A program made the position numbers and the translations under genes. From the NCBI RefSeq assembly GCF_913060805.1, contig NZ_CAJXTC010000019.1:41603-105602 (forward strand): a stretch of DNA of 64,000 bases, read 5' to 3'. The notes under the pieces are model-generated. The model had not been told where the DNA came from and searched no databases. It saw only the letters and a list, made by a program, of their open reading frames with translations. Below, piece by piece: positions 9,490 through 17,974 of this stretch (the first letter of the stretch is position 1; every line of letters starts with the position of its first letter). This stretch comes from an uncultured Draconibacterium sp. GTDB lineage: Bacteria > Bacteroidota > Bacteroidia > Bacteroidales > Prolixibacteraceae.

Positions 9490-11094
9490 TTAGCGACCAA
9501 TTTTGTTTTTATTATTATCCAACTCGATGGAAATACTATTTGCTTCCTCAATAATACTTTCCGGATAATCATTAATCTCAAGGATGCGGATCGCATTTCT
9601 TGTTTTCAGTTTCCCGTCCTTTATCCGATAGTCAAAATCCACCGTTTTATGATTGACGTTTTCGCTAAAATGGAACAAAGCATATTCTTCATGAAGCAAA
9701 TCGGCCAGTTCAATATCGTGGGTAGAAACCAGAACAATATTTTCACCTCCGGCCAGTGACGAAAGTACCGCTTTACCTGCCGAAATCCTCTCAATAGTAT
9801 TGGTTCCCTTAAAGATTTCGTCGAGCAAAAATAAGTTCGGAACGTTTTCTTTTCCGGCTTCCAACATTGTTTTTATCGTTAAAACCTCTTCGAAATAGTA
9901 GCTTTTATCATTTAGCAAATCATCGCTAATTCTGATGGCTGAAAACACCCTCATTCGTGGCATTTCGATATCCGCAGCAAAACAAGTATTTAAGGTTAAT
10001 CCACTTATAACATTAATGCCAACTGTTCGAATAAAAGTTGTTTTGCCCGACATATTTGACCCGGTGAGCAAAACGGATTTCCGGTCGATATTGATGTCGT
10101 TCTCTACACAATCAGGCAACAAAGGATGATATAAATGTTTTGCCTGTAGTTTTTTGGCCGGCGAACCAATTTTAGGAATACAGTATTTTCGTGCGCCTTT
10201 TCGCAGTAATGCAACGGACAACAGCACATCAATCTTCCCAACAAAGCTGAACACGTCATCCATTTCCTTGCGCATGGAATCGAGCCGTTTTAATACACCA
10301 AACAAAAAAAGTGGCTCAATCAGAAACAGTATTTTGAACAGTTCTATAATACCAGCAACCAAAGCCGCCATATCATTATCCATTTTGGCTTCCAGCCTGA
10401 AAAACGACAGCCTTCTTTTTATGCCAGAAATGGCTTTAAGTGATTTTTCAAGCTCATTATTTTGTGCGGCAATTTGCTTATCTTTATGTAACTCGGTTGC
10501 CACTTTTGTTAAGCGCAGCAATTGAGGTATTGAACCTAAATACTGGTACAAGTTTTTCTTATTCCAAAAGTGGATCATCATATTAATAATGAAAATCCCG
10601 AAAAGGAAGAATATGATTTGTTGAGATACCGGAATTAAAAGCACTGAAACCAAACTCAGCACCGATAAAATCCTGGTTACGAAAAACCATTTGGGCGCTT
10701 TTTGGTGTTCCTCCTGAAAAAGCGTGCTGATATAGTAAGCATCTGTACTTTTCAACTCCTCCAATTGAAGTTGAACTGCTGTTCTGAAATCGGAATCGTT
10801 CAGAAAATGATCAATCAGTGTTTCATCCGAATCACTATTCGATTTTGGGATTGTTCGAAGTGTTTGATACAAAAACTGCTGCCCAACTTTTGAATGAGTT
10901 CGATCGAGGAACATGAACAACTCATTAAAGTCAAGATCGTTGCATGTTTTATCTGAAAGTGTTTGAAAAGCGTTCGAATTATCTTTTGCCTTGAAATACC
11001 GTTCAATTAAATCAAAATGAAATGAGTCGTCTTTGACTTTACCAAAAGTCTGTTGCAACTCTTCCCGTTTCTTCTTTTTTCGATTTAATATCAC
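9490..11094 (-). CDS. MutS-like ATPase with a membrane segment
   Basis: A 534-residue protein carrying the C-terminal ATPase domain of the MutS family: Walker A (TGSNMSGKTT, about residues 344-353), Walker B (LFLLDEIFKGTNTIER) and the following MutS switch region. The mismatch-recognition domain I of true MutS is missing. Instead, a strongly hydrophobic stretch at about residues 142-172 suggests a membrane hairpin between the helical lever domains, so it is unlikely to be the replication mismatch-repair protein. Function unknown. It lies 55 bases downstream of the LytTR regulator on the same strand and may be cotranscribed with it. Confidence 0.85.
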   Translation of the reverse strand: MILNRKKKKREELQQTFGKVKDDSFHFDLIERYFKAKDNSNAFQTLSDKTCNDLDFNELFMFLDRTHSKVGQQFLYQTLRTIPKSNSDSDETLIDHFLNDSDFRTAVQLQLEELKSTDAYYISTLFQEEHQKAPKWFFVTRILSVLSLVSVLLIPVSQQIIFFLFGIFIINMMIHFWNKKNLYQYLGSIPQLLRLTKVATELHKDKQIAAQNNELEKSLKAISGIKRRLSFFRLEAKMDNDMAALVAGIIELFKILFLIEPLFLFGVLKRLDSMRKEMDDVFSFVGKIDVLLSVALLRKGARKYCIPKIGSPAKKLQAKHLYHPLLPDCVENDINIDRKSVLLTGSNMSGKTTFIRTVGINVISGLTLNTCFAADIEMPRMRVFSAIRISDDLLNDKSYYFEEVLTIKTMLEAGKENVPNLFLLDEIFKGTNTIERISAGKAVLSSLAGGENIVLVSTHDIELADLLHEEYALFHFSENVNHKTVDFDYRIKDGKLKTRNAIRILEINDYPESIIEEANSISIELDNNKNKIGR

Positions 11095-11149
11095 AAGGCT
11101 TGCTAATTGAGGTCTACATAGTTCTTTCGAAAATATCTTTTGTGAAACG

Positions 11150-11899
11150 TTAGAAATTCAGCACACCCTTCAGGTTTTTATAACCTGTTTTGCTGACTTT
11201 CAATTTTGTTTTGTCGTGCAGAATAACAATGTACGATTCCTTCTCGTATTGCTGAATTTCCTCGATCTCGTCGACCTTTACAATGTAGCTGCGGTGAATA
11301 CGCACAAAGTTTTTCGGATTCAAGGCATTCTCGAAATACTTCATGGTTTTTTGTTTCATCCAGCGGCCTTCCGTAGTGTAAATCATTACATAATCGTCCA
11401 TAGATTCGATGTAACGCACAGCGTCAACCGGGGCGATATGAATTTTATGACGGTCCTTCACCACCACACGGTCGAGGTATTCATCTTTTGGAAAATCACT
11501 TACTTTCTCAGCCACATCCGACTCTTTTCCTTCGGTTTGAATGCGTTCCAGAACTTTCTGAATGGCCTCATCCAAACGATCTTTCGAGTAAGGTTTTAGC
11601 AGGTAATCGGCTGCGTTATAGTCAAAAGCTTTTAAAGCGTATTGGTCGTAAGCCGTTGCAAAAATTATCTGCGGTTTGTGTTCGAGTAACTCCAACAGCT
11701 CAAAACCGGTGATCTTTGGCATTTGAATATCGAGAAAAACCAGGTCAGGTTTTAAGTCGTTGATTTGTTTTACGCCCTCGAAACCGTTTTCGCATTCGGC
11801 AATCAGTTCAATCGCTTCGTTATCGGCCAGAAACGACTTCATCAGGTTACGAGCCAGTTCTTCGTCTTCAACTATAATTGTGCGCAATTTTTCAGTCAT
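11150..11899 (-). CDS. LytTR-family response regulator
   Basis: A 249-residue regulator. The N-terminal receiver domain has the acidic pocket (IIVEDEELA), the phosphoacceptor region LVFLDIQMPK (Asp about residue 57) and the conserved Lys in LLKPYSKDR. The C-terminal half is a LytTR DNA-binding domain (VRYIESMDDYVMIYTTEGR... FVRIHRSYIVKVDEIEEI). It starts three bases after the histidine kinase gene stops, so the two form a cognate LytS/LytR-type system, here linked to LiaF-like membrane proteins upstream. Confidence 0.93.
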   Translation of the reverse strand: MTEKLRTIIVEDEELARNLMKSFLADNEAIELIAECENGFEGVKQINDLKPDLVFLDIQMPKITGFELLELLEHKPQIIFATAYDQYALKAFDYNAADYLLKPYSKDRLDEAIQKVLERIQTEGKESDVAEKVSDFPKDEYLDRVVVKDRHKIHIAPVDAVRYIESMDDYVMIYTTEGRWMKQKTMKYFENALNPKNFVRIHRSYIVKVDEIEEIQQYEKESYIVILHDKTKLKVSKTGYKNLKGVLNF

Positions 11900-11902
11900 G
11901 GT

Positions 11903-12952
11903 TTACAAATTTTGAGGAATGGTTAAAGTTACGGTAAATTCGTTTTGATTGTCTTGAATTTTCAGCAAATGCGGGTTTCCGTAGATCACCTGCAGGCGGT
12001 CGCGAATATTTCGCAATCCGATTCCTTCGCCCTTTTTGCTCAATACATCTTTATCGTAGGTGTTACTAATGGTCACCACCAGCTTATCATTATCGCAAGT
12101 ACAGTGAGTAATTACATCAATGGTTTCAGTAGCTTCATACACGCCGTATTTTATGGCATTTTCGTAAAGCGGCTGAAGTATCATATTCGGGATTTCAGCC
12201 TTTAAACAGCTTTCTTCCACGGCAAAAACCGGGTTCAGCTTTTTCCCAAAACGTACCTTTTCAATCTTCAGGTACAGTTTATTATTATCGATTTCCTGCT
12301 GAACCGTCACTTTTTCGCTTTGGTCGTGTTTTAGCGAATAACGCATCAGCTGCGACAGGTTGATCACCATTTCCTGAGCTTTGCCCGGGTCGGTCATTGT
12401 TAACGACGAAATGCTGTTCAAACTATTGAAAAGAAAGTGCGGATTGATCTGCGATTTTAAAGCATGCAACTCGGCCTCTTTTACCAGTGCTTTCAGCTTT
12501 GTTTCATTCTTAGTCTTTTCTTTAAACGCCAGGTAATAATTTACCGCATAAAAGAATGCCACATTAAAAGTATAAAGCAAGTACCCGTTATACAGGCCCG
12601 TAAATAAGTAATTGTTTTCTTCCTCTAATTGACTCGGATCAATGAGTTTGGCGATTACAGTACCGATATATAACCAGATTAAAACGATTATGGTAGCTGC
12701 AATTACATGGGCCAGAATTACACGCCCGATACTGTTATCTTCGAGGGTACTGAATTTGATGACGTACCAAATGGCAACTCCTAAAAATCCAAAAAGGATA
12801 ACATTGGCAAAGCGGTCGGTCAATGCGGTTAAGAAATCAGTTTCTCCTACCGATACAACTACCAAAACCAGTACAGCTGCCAGAACCAGCCAGAAAGCAA
12901 TATACGTAATGGCCAGCCGCGGAGTTTTTATAAAGGGATGCCTAAAATCCAT
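11903..12952 (-). CDS. LytS/YehU-type sensor histidine kinase
   Basis: A 349-residue membrane kinase. Four hydrophobic segments occupy about residues 12-145. The His_kinase domain follows, with the phosphoacceptor sequence LKSQINPHFLFNSLNSIS (His about 172) and an HATPase domain with N-box ILQPLYENAIKYGVYE and G-box GEGIGLRNIRDRL. It lacks a large extracytoplasmic sensor, so it probably senses through its membrane region or a partner. The gene begins one base after the stop of the LiaF-like gene and is followed directly by the LytTR regulator. Confidence 0.93.
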   Translation of the reverse strand: MDFRHPFIKTPRLAITYIAFWLVLAAVLVLVVVSVGETDFLTALTDRFANVILFGFLGVAIWYVIKFSTLEDNSIGRVILAHVIAATIIVLIWLYIGTVIAKLIDPSQLEEENNYLFTGLYNGYLLYTFNVAFFYAVNYYLAFKEKTKNETKLKALVKEAELHALKSQINPHFLFNSLNSISSLTMTDPGKAQEMVINLSQLMRYSLKHDQSEKVTVQQEIDNNKLYLKIEKVRFGKKLNPVFAVEESCLKAEIPNMILQPLYENAIKYGVYEATETIDVITHCTCDNDKLVVTISNTYDKDVLSKKGEGIGLRNIRDRLQVIYGNPHLLKIQDNQNEFTVTLTIPQNL

Positions 12953-12953
12953 T

Positions 12954-13676
12954 TTACAGGTATTTGATCTCTACGCCGCCAAAGGCAGCAAAACCTTTTA
13001 TCACCAGCGTTTTCGATGGATCGGGAACAATTTGATTTAGCGAAGCACCGCGTTTATCGGTATAACCGCCAAATATTGCTGTTACTTCATTTTTTACTGT
13101 CCAGTCGGGTGGCACTTTAAAACCACAACCGCCAAATAAAGCGAGTGTATCGATAACTGCGCCATTGGCCGAAAGTTTTGCCTGACGCAAGTCATATTCC
13201 GTTCCGCCAAATATAGAGGTGGTTTTTCCACCCATAAAATTCTGAGAATTTACGTACACTTCGCGGCCTCCAAAAATCACAAAGTCATCGAAATAGTCCT
13301 GCCCTTTTTGTTCTCCCGGATTAAAATTGGGTCCTTCAAAAGGGGTTTGTTTTCTGCTATGTGTTACCAGAATAGCTACACCGATACCGATAATTAATAC
13401 CGGCCAACCAATTCGTCGTAATTCATAAGGAATGTGTGCGACCTCGGGAATCAGAAAGAATCCTCCGATTACAATTAAAACTGTTCCTGTGGTTTTGTTC
13501 CCTCCGATTATGGAGAAGACCCCAATTCCGATGAGTAACATTTGCCACGAGATCAGAATATCGTTCCAAAATGATGGAATAAGATCGAGGCGCTCGAAAA
13601 TCCACAGTGCACCTACCACAATTAGAAATAAGCCCAAAAAGGCTCTTCTGTTTGTATTCTCCGGTTTATTATCCAT
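12954..13676 (-). CDS. LiaF-like membrane protein
   Basis: A 240-residue protein with four short hydrophobic segments in the first 110 residues (LiaI/LiaF-type membrane domain) and a C-terminal soluble beta-rich domain. That domain has repeated FGG motifs (FGGREVYVNS, FGGTEYDLR, FGGCGFKVP, FGGYTDKRG, FGGVEIKYL), typical of the LiaF cell-wall-active-antibiotic response C-terminal domain. In Firmicutes LiaF modulates a two-component envelope stress sensor; here the gene is fused by position to a LytS/LytTR pair, so a modulating role is a reasonable inference. Confidence 0.85.
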   Translation of the reverse strand: MDNKPENTNRRAFLGLFLIVVGALWIFERLDLIPSFWNDILISWQMLLIGIGVFSIIGGNKTTGTVLIVIGGFFLIPEVAHIPYELRRIGWPVLIIGIGVAILVTHSRKQTPFEGPNFNPGEQKGQDYFDDFVIFGGREVYVNSQNFMGGKTTSIFGGTEYDLRQAKLSANGAVIDTLALFGGCGFKVPPDWTVKNEVTAIFGGYTDKRGASLNQIVPDPSKTLVIKGFAAFGGVEIKYL

Positions 13677-13765
13677 GATAAAAGTTTTAACTGTCCTAAA
13701 ATATTGATTATCCTCTAAACACTGTCCATTTTTTTAGCGGATTTCATCTCTTCCTCTGTTACGCG

Positions 13766-14155
13766 CTAAAACAAACGCGCGATTAAACCAATCCCCAAAG
13801 CAATTAAAATTACCGGGAAAAGAAATACAATTGTCGCTCCTGAAAAGAAAATCAGTTTGGGCAACAAAAATAATCCTCCAATAATCAGCAGTACCAAACC
13901 GCCCGAACGTTTACCGGCCATTAATACTGCTCCGATAATGATAAGAATAACAGGCCATGAAAAGACAAAATGCCCAACGCCATGAAAAGCACTCCTTATA
14001 GGACTAAAAATAGCGTGAAAGTTTAAAAACGGGAAATCAAAAAAGAAACCGGTTTGTTTTAGTATCCATACCAAACCAATACCGATTAACACTAAAGCCA
14101 ATACTTCTTTTGAGTTTTCTTTCTTCTGCGTTCTTTCCTGTGGCACTTTTTCCAT
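13766..14155 (-). CDS. Small LiaI-like (DUF5668-type) membrane protein
   Basis: A 129-residue protein that is almost all membrane segments, with the repeating pattern 'VLIGIGLVWILKQTG', 'ILIIIGAVLMAGKRSGGLVLLIIGGLFLLPKL' seen in the LiaI/LiaF membrane domain. It resembles the N-terminal half of the LiaF-like protein encoded 89 bases downstream, so it may be a paralogous partner. It is probably the first gene of the operon that continues with the LiaF-like protein, kinase and regulator. Confidence 0.75.
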   Translation of the reverse strand: MEKVPQERTQKKENSKEVLALVLIGIGLVWILKQTGFFFDFPFLNFHAIFSPIRSAFHGVGHFVFSWPVILIIIGAVLMAGKRSGGLVLLIIGGLFLLPKLIFFSGATIVFLFPVILIALGIGLIARLF

Positions 14156-14884
14156 GATACTGTTTTTTGCATTTACACATCAAATGTAAAAATCGCAAGC
14201 CGGGCAAACAGTTTACATTCGGTTAACAAAGGTTATGAATCGGTAAATGGGTATATGTTGGTATTAACGGAAACGAGACTTTGCCGGGAGTTTGCTGCTG
14301 AAATACTATCTCGAAGTTTAAAACACTCGTGATTGCCGGGAATTACCAACAGAAATGGAAGTGGGGAATGTTGACAACATTTCATTGAAATTATCAGCAT
14401 ATGAGGCGCATAGAACGACCGTTCTTTGAATAGCTAATTGATTGCGCCTTTGACATTTTTTTCATAACCTCGGGTTTCACCCAAGGTTAATCATATTTTA
14501 TCCCTTCGGGATTTGGAGCAGAATTATAACGTTAAGACGAGCTAACTGAACAGCGACGTTTGAATCCAAAGCTTTTTATGGCGCTGAAAGCGTCGAAAGT
14601 GAATAACCCGGTGCGTAGCGCCGGGATGAAACCGAAGGAAAATCGTCCGGCGAAAGAAGTCGATCGAAGCCAAGTGGTTTTTCCGGACGAAATTTAAATG
14701 GCAATACTCATAAGAATTTGGAGGACGTTCATAAAAAACATTCATGATTTATAGAATCATCAAAAGGAATGAAAGGATATCAATATTGTTTCACCCAAAG
14801 ATATAGAATCTGTTTTGCGTGCTTTGCGAAAACTTAGTGATCTCTGCGTGAACTTTTTTGTATTGATCAAAGTGACTTTCATAA
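14156..14884. repeat. Intergenic region with REP-like palindromes
   Basis: About 730 bases without a convincing gene. It contains palindromes of the same kind as near 5,760: TCGGGTTTCACCCAAGG, ATCCCTTCGGGAT, CCCGGTGCGTAGCGCCGGG (14607-14625), and a long hairpin whose arms TCGTCCGG and CCGGACGA lie near 14643 and 14685. Short ORFs in the track here run across these palindromes and are not credible. Confidence 0.45.
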
Positions 14885-14885
14885 A

Positions 14886-14918
14886 AAAAGGTTGTTCCCG
14901 ATACGAAAACAACCTTTT
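14886..14918 (-). terminator. glnS transcription terminator
   Basis: An 11-bp stem (AAAAGGTTGTT / AACAACCTTTT) followed on the minus strand by a T-run, six bases after the glnS stop codon. Confidence 0.85.
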
Positions 14919-14923
14919 GGCTT

Positions 14924-16627
14924 TTATTTTTTTTGTGCTTTTGCCCACGAATCACGCAAGGGAACCGTTCGGTTAAACACCGGTAGTTCGGGCGTTGAAT
15001 CCGGATCCAGGTTAAAATACCCGGTTCGCTCAAACTGAAAATGATCAAGCGCTTTGGCCGTTTTTACAAATGGCTCCAGGTAACAGTTATCCAGTACTTT
15101 TAACGAGTCTGGATTCATAAACTCTTTAAAGTCTACATCCTTGTGTGCATCCGGCTCTTCATCGGTAAACAAACGATCGTACAGGCGCACTTCTGATTTA
15201 ACAGCATGTTTTGCCGACAACCAGTGTACCACACCTTTTACTTTTCGGCCATCAGAAGATTTTCCTCCTTTTGACTCCGGATCGTAAGTACAATGCAGCT
15301 CAACAATTTTACCGTTTTCGTCTTTAATAACTTCGTTACATTTTATCAGGTAACCGTAACGTAAACGAACCTCGCGGTCGGGCCCCAAACGGAAGAACTT
15401 ACGTGGCGGATCTTCCATAAAGTCGCTTTGCTCGATGTAAACCTCGCGCGAGAATGGTACATCTCTACGCCCCATCGACTCATCTTCAGGGTTGTTTACG
15501 GCACTTAATATTTCTTCTTTATCCTCAGGATAATTGGTAATTACCACTTTTAGCGGATCGAGCACGCCCATTACACGTTGTGCAATTTTGTTCAGGTGAT
15601 CGCGCACGCTGAATTCCAGCAATGACACATCGGTCATTCCATCTACTTTGGTTACGCCAATTTTATCCGAGAAATTACGGATCGATTCAGGCGTGTAACC
15701 ACGTCGGCGTAAACCCGAAATAGTTGGCATCCGCGGATCATCCCAACCACGAACGTGATTGTCTTTCACCAATTCGAGCAATTTACGCTTACTCATTACG
15801 GTGTATGTAAGATTTAAACGCGAAAACTCGATCTGGCGCGGACGGTAATCCGAATCCATCAATTGCGTAATAAACCAATCGTATAACGGACGGTGCACCT
15901 CAAACTCCAGCGTACAAATGGAATGTGTAATTCCTTCCCAGTAGTCGCACTGACCATGGGCAAAATCATACATCGGATACACACACCAGCTATTTCCAGT
16001 GCGGTGATGTTCGGCTTTCATAATCCGGTAAATAATCGGATCGCGCATGTGCATATTCGGCGATGCCATATCTATTTTTGCACGCAGCACTTTTTCTCCC
16101 TCGTTAAATTCGCCCATAGTCATTCGCTCAAACAAATCGAGGTTGGTTTGTACCGAACGATTTCTGAACGGACTTTCAGTACCGGGTTTTTGCGGCGTTC
16201 CTTTTTGCTCGCTTATGGTTTCAGCATTCTGATCGTCGACATAAGCTTTGCCTTCTTCAATCAACTTAACGGCAAAAGCATGTAGTTTTGGGAAATTATC
16301 GGACGCGTAAAACAAACGATCCTCCCAGTCGAAACCAAGCCAACGCACATCTTCCATAATCGATTCAACATATTCTGTCTCCTCTTTTGATGGGTTTGTA
16401 TCGTCGAAACGAAGGTTTGTTTTACCACCATATTTTTGTGCCAATCCGAAATTTAAACAGATTGATTTAGCGTGTCCAATGTGCAAATAACCATTTGGCT
16501 CGGGGGGAAAGCGTGTATGCACACGTTTATCATTTTTTCCTGCGGCCAAATCGGCGTCGATTTGTGCATGAATGAAGTTAGCCTTTTTCGGCGCTTCAGC
16601 ATTTGTGTTGGTATTTTTTTCTGCCAT
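14924..16627 (-). CDS. glnS: Glutaminyl-tRNA synthetase
   Basis: A 567-residue class I synthetase that charges tRNA-Gln with glutamine in the cytoplasm. The HIGH-type signature is [15 protein letters not shown] (about residues 41-55) and the KMSKS-type loop is VMSKRKL. The rest matches GlnRS rather than GluRS in length and in the C-terminal beta-barrel anticodon-binding domain. It is transcribed divergently from folB, with about 110 bases between the starts, and ends at a strong intrinsic terminator. Confidence 0.97.
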   Translation of the reverse strand: MAEKNTNTNAEAPKKANFIHAQIDADLAAGKNDKRVHTRFPPEPNGYLHIGHAKSICLNFGLAQKYGGKTNLRFDDTNPSKEETEYVESIMEDVRWLGFDWEDRLFYASDNFPKLHAFAVKLIEEGKAYVDDQNAETISEQKGTPQKPGTESPFRNRSVQTNLDLFERMTMGEFNEGEKVLRAKIDMASPNMHMRDPIIYRIMKAEHHRTGNSWCVYPMYDFAHGQCDYWEGITHSICTLEFEVHRPLYDWFITQLMDSDYRPRQIEFSRLNLTYTVMSKRKLLELVKDNHVRGWDDPRMPTISGLRRRGYTPESIRNFSDKIGVTKVDGMTDVSLLEFSVRDHLNKIAQRVMGVLDPLKVVITNYPEDKEEILSAVNNPEDESMGRRDVPFSREVYIEQSDFMEDPPRKFFRLGPDREVRLRYGYLIKCNEVIKDENGKIVELHCTYDPESKGGKSSDGRKVKGVVHWLSAKHAVKSEVRLYDRLFTDEEPDAHKDVDFKEFMNPDSLKVLDNCYLEPFVKTAKALDHFQFERTGYFNLDPDSTPELPVFNRTVPLRDSWAKAQKK

Positions 16628-16737
16628 TTTCTTGAATTATCCCCTATTGAATAAGACCACAAAATTAAAAAATGATTTGTGAGTACACTTAACACCTGTT
16701 CAAATTATTACTTTTGTTGCAATAATATTAATTCGGA

Positions 16738-17088
16738 ATGGGAGTAATTGAGATAGAGGGAATGAAATTTTATGCCTACCACGGGCATTTTGCGGCCGAA
16801 CAAATTGTTGGCAACCACTTTGAAGTTTACCTGAGACTGGAAACGAACTGCGATGCTGCAGGCCAAAGCGACAATCTGGATGATGCGCTGAATTACCAGG
16901 CGGTGTACGAAACTGTAAAAGAGGTGATGCAAACAAAATCGGCCTTACTTGAAAATGTAAGCAAACGAATTTTAGATACCCTTTACAACCGCTTCCCTGC
17001 AATTGATAAAGCCCGCGTTAAAATCTCGAAAATGAATCCACCAATGGGAGGCGAAATCGAACGGGTAAGCGTTACGCTGGAGCGATAG
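16738..17088 (+). CDS. folB: Dihydroneopterin aldolase
   Basis: A 116-residue protein, full length for FolB. It has the signature start IEIEGMKFYAYHGHFAAEQ, the mid segment ALNYQAVYETVKEVM, and the catalytic-lysine end VKISKMNPPMGGEIERVSV. It converts 7,8-dihydroneopterin to 6-hydroxymethyl-dihydropterin plus glycolaldehyde in folate synthesis. It is a lone gene divergent from glnS. Confidence 0.95.
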   Translation: MGVIEIEGMKFYAYHGHFAAEQIVGNHFEVYLRLETNCDAAGQSDNLDDALNYQAVYETVKEVMQTKSALLENVSKRILDTLYNRFPAIDKARVKISKMNPPMGGEIERVSVTLER

Positions 17089-17099
17089 TTTGTGGTCGC

Positions 17100-17215
17100 A
17101 GCTTACAGCTCGTCATCCTGAGCGAAGTCGAAGGATGGACTGAAAGGCTGAAGGATTGAAAGGCTGAAGGATTGAAGGATTGAAAAACTGAAGGACTGGT
17201 GTCTTGAATGAAATA
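17100..17215. repeat. Short degenerate tandem repeat (CTGAAGGATTGAAAGG type)
   Basis: After folB there is the common interspersed phrase GTCATCCTGAGCGAAGTCGA followed by about five copies of a 9-16 base unit such as CTGAAGGATTGAAAGG. There are no spacers, so it is not a CRISPR. Confidence 0.6.
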
Positions 17216-17394
17216 ATGCTTTAATGCAGAAATGCTTTAATCAAAGAAACTCGAAGCTAGTAGCTCGCGACTCGAAGCTAACATAACCACATGTTATTAA
17301 ATATTTAATCCCCAGCGCAATACTGACAATTATCAAATTATTCGAACTTCTTTTTCGTATTTTCGAAAAAAATAATTCAACCTTATACTCATGT

Positions 17395-17577
17395 TTTATA
17401 GTTCGAATAATTTAAACGAAGGGAAGTGCCGAAAATCGTGCGCTACAGAGAAGAAGCGAGAGCTTCATGAGGGAAATAATCCAAAATCGACAGACGCCGG
17501 TTGGCAGCTAGGTGCCAGCGACTTGCATGTAAATGCAAACTGGCAAAATCGCAGAAAATAATACGATTTTATTTTTT
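17395..17577 (+). ncRNA. Candidate structured RNA ending in an intrinsic terminator
   Basis: This non-coding stretch between folB and tRNA-Cys shows several consistent secondary-structure elements. There is a 5-bp stem capped by a GAGA tetraloop (17453-17466) and a 6-bp stem capped by a GTAA tetraloop (17523-17538). The second is nested inside GCCAG/CTGGC (17514-17544). A final hairpin AAAATCG/CGATTTT (17545-17570) is followed by a run of T. Two GNRA loops and a terminator are more than chance would suggest. I do not recognise the family; there is only a weak resemblance to a cobalamin riboswitch core, and no target gene follows. Confidence 0.4.
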
Positions 17578-17589
17578 GTGTTGCGAGAA

Positions 17590-17613
17590 CTGCAAAATTT
17601 TATATTTTTGCAG
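17590..17613 (+). promoter_or_regulatory. Inverted repeat and -7-like box upstream of tRNA-Cys
   Basis: CTGCAAAA and TTTTGCAG form an 8-bp inverted repeat around TATTTTTG, which fits the Bacteroidota -7 consensus TAnnTTTG. It lies about 20 bases before the mature tRNA and is the likely tRNA-Cys promoter region. Confidence 0.4.
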
Positions 17614-17628
17614 TCCGAAAACGTACAA

Positions 17629-17699
17629 GGTTCCTTGGCCGAGTGGCTAGGCAGCGGTCTGCAAAACCGTGTACGGCGGTTCGACTCCGCCAGGAACCT
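17629..17699 (+). tRNA. tRNA-Cys (anticodon GCA)
   Basis: A 71-base cloverleaf: acceptor stem GGTTCCT/AGGAACC, anticodon stem GCGGT/ACCGT with loop CTGCAAA (anticodon GCA at 17661-17663), T arm GGCGGTTCGACTCCGCC, and discriminator T, as expected for tRNA-Cys. CCA is not encoded. Its 3' end is the integration target of the island that follows; the integration leaves the tRNA intact. Confidence 0.95.
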
Positions 17700-17701
17700 C
17701 A
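17688..17701. repeat. attL, left junction direct repeat
   Basis: CGCCAGGAACCTCA at the tRNA 3' end is repeated exactly at 39271-39284, on the far side of the integrase gene. This is the expected footprint of a tyrosine integrase inserting into a tRNA. Confidence 0.85.
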
Positions 17702-17722
17702 TCGCAGAAATGCAATGAACTC

Positions 17723-17751
17723 AAAAAGAGAATCTTAACGATTCTCTTTTT
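17723..17751 (+). terminator. Terminator after tRNA-Cys supplied by the island
   Basis: A 12-bp stem AAAAAGAGAATC/GATTCTCTTTTT with loop TTAAC lies 23 bases after the tRNA. It sits inside the element and replaces the original downstream terminator, which is now at 39287. Confidence 0.85.
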
Positions 17752-17757
17752 TATTTT

Positions 17758-17775
17758 GGGCGACCTTTGGGCGAC
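17758..17775. repeat. Left paired GGGCGAC repeats (integrase arm-type site)
   Basis: GGGCGAC occurs twice with an 11-base period just inside the left end. The same pair with the same period and orientation lies at 39111-39128 inside the right end. Probable arm-type integrase or excisionase binding sites. Confidence 0.6.
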
Positions 17776-17974
17776 ATAAATATTTCAAGGAGTTTTATAT
17801 TGATTAATTACTTGTAAACTTGAAATGATTTCTGACGCAGAAAAACACGATTTTATCAGCTGAAGAATTGAAATAAAATTGAATTCTGACATCTATCTAT
17901 ACAGACAGAATAATTCGGCTTAATAAACTTGATGGATTTTAATCATTTCCTTCAATCTCCAAAGGAATGTAAAA

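Noticed and set aside
14542-14745. 67-codon ORF in the gap upstream of the LiaI-like gene
   Set aside because: It is built from the palindromic repeats of the region.
17138-17215. Tandem CTGAAGGATTGAAAGG-like repeats as a CRISPR array
   Set aside because: The units are short, degenerate and contiguous, with no spacers and no cas genes nearby.
17410-17510. Cobalamin riboswitch
   Set aside because: Only scattered similarity to the core (GGGAA, GCGCT); the conserved CCACTG-type elements are missing and no B12 or transport gene follows.
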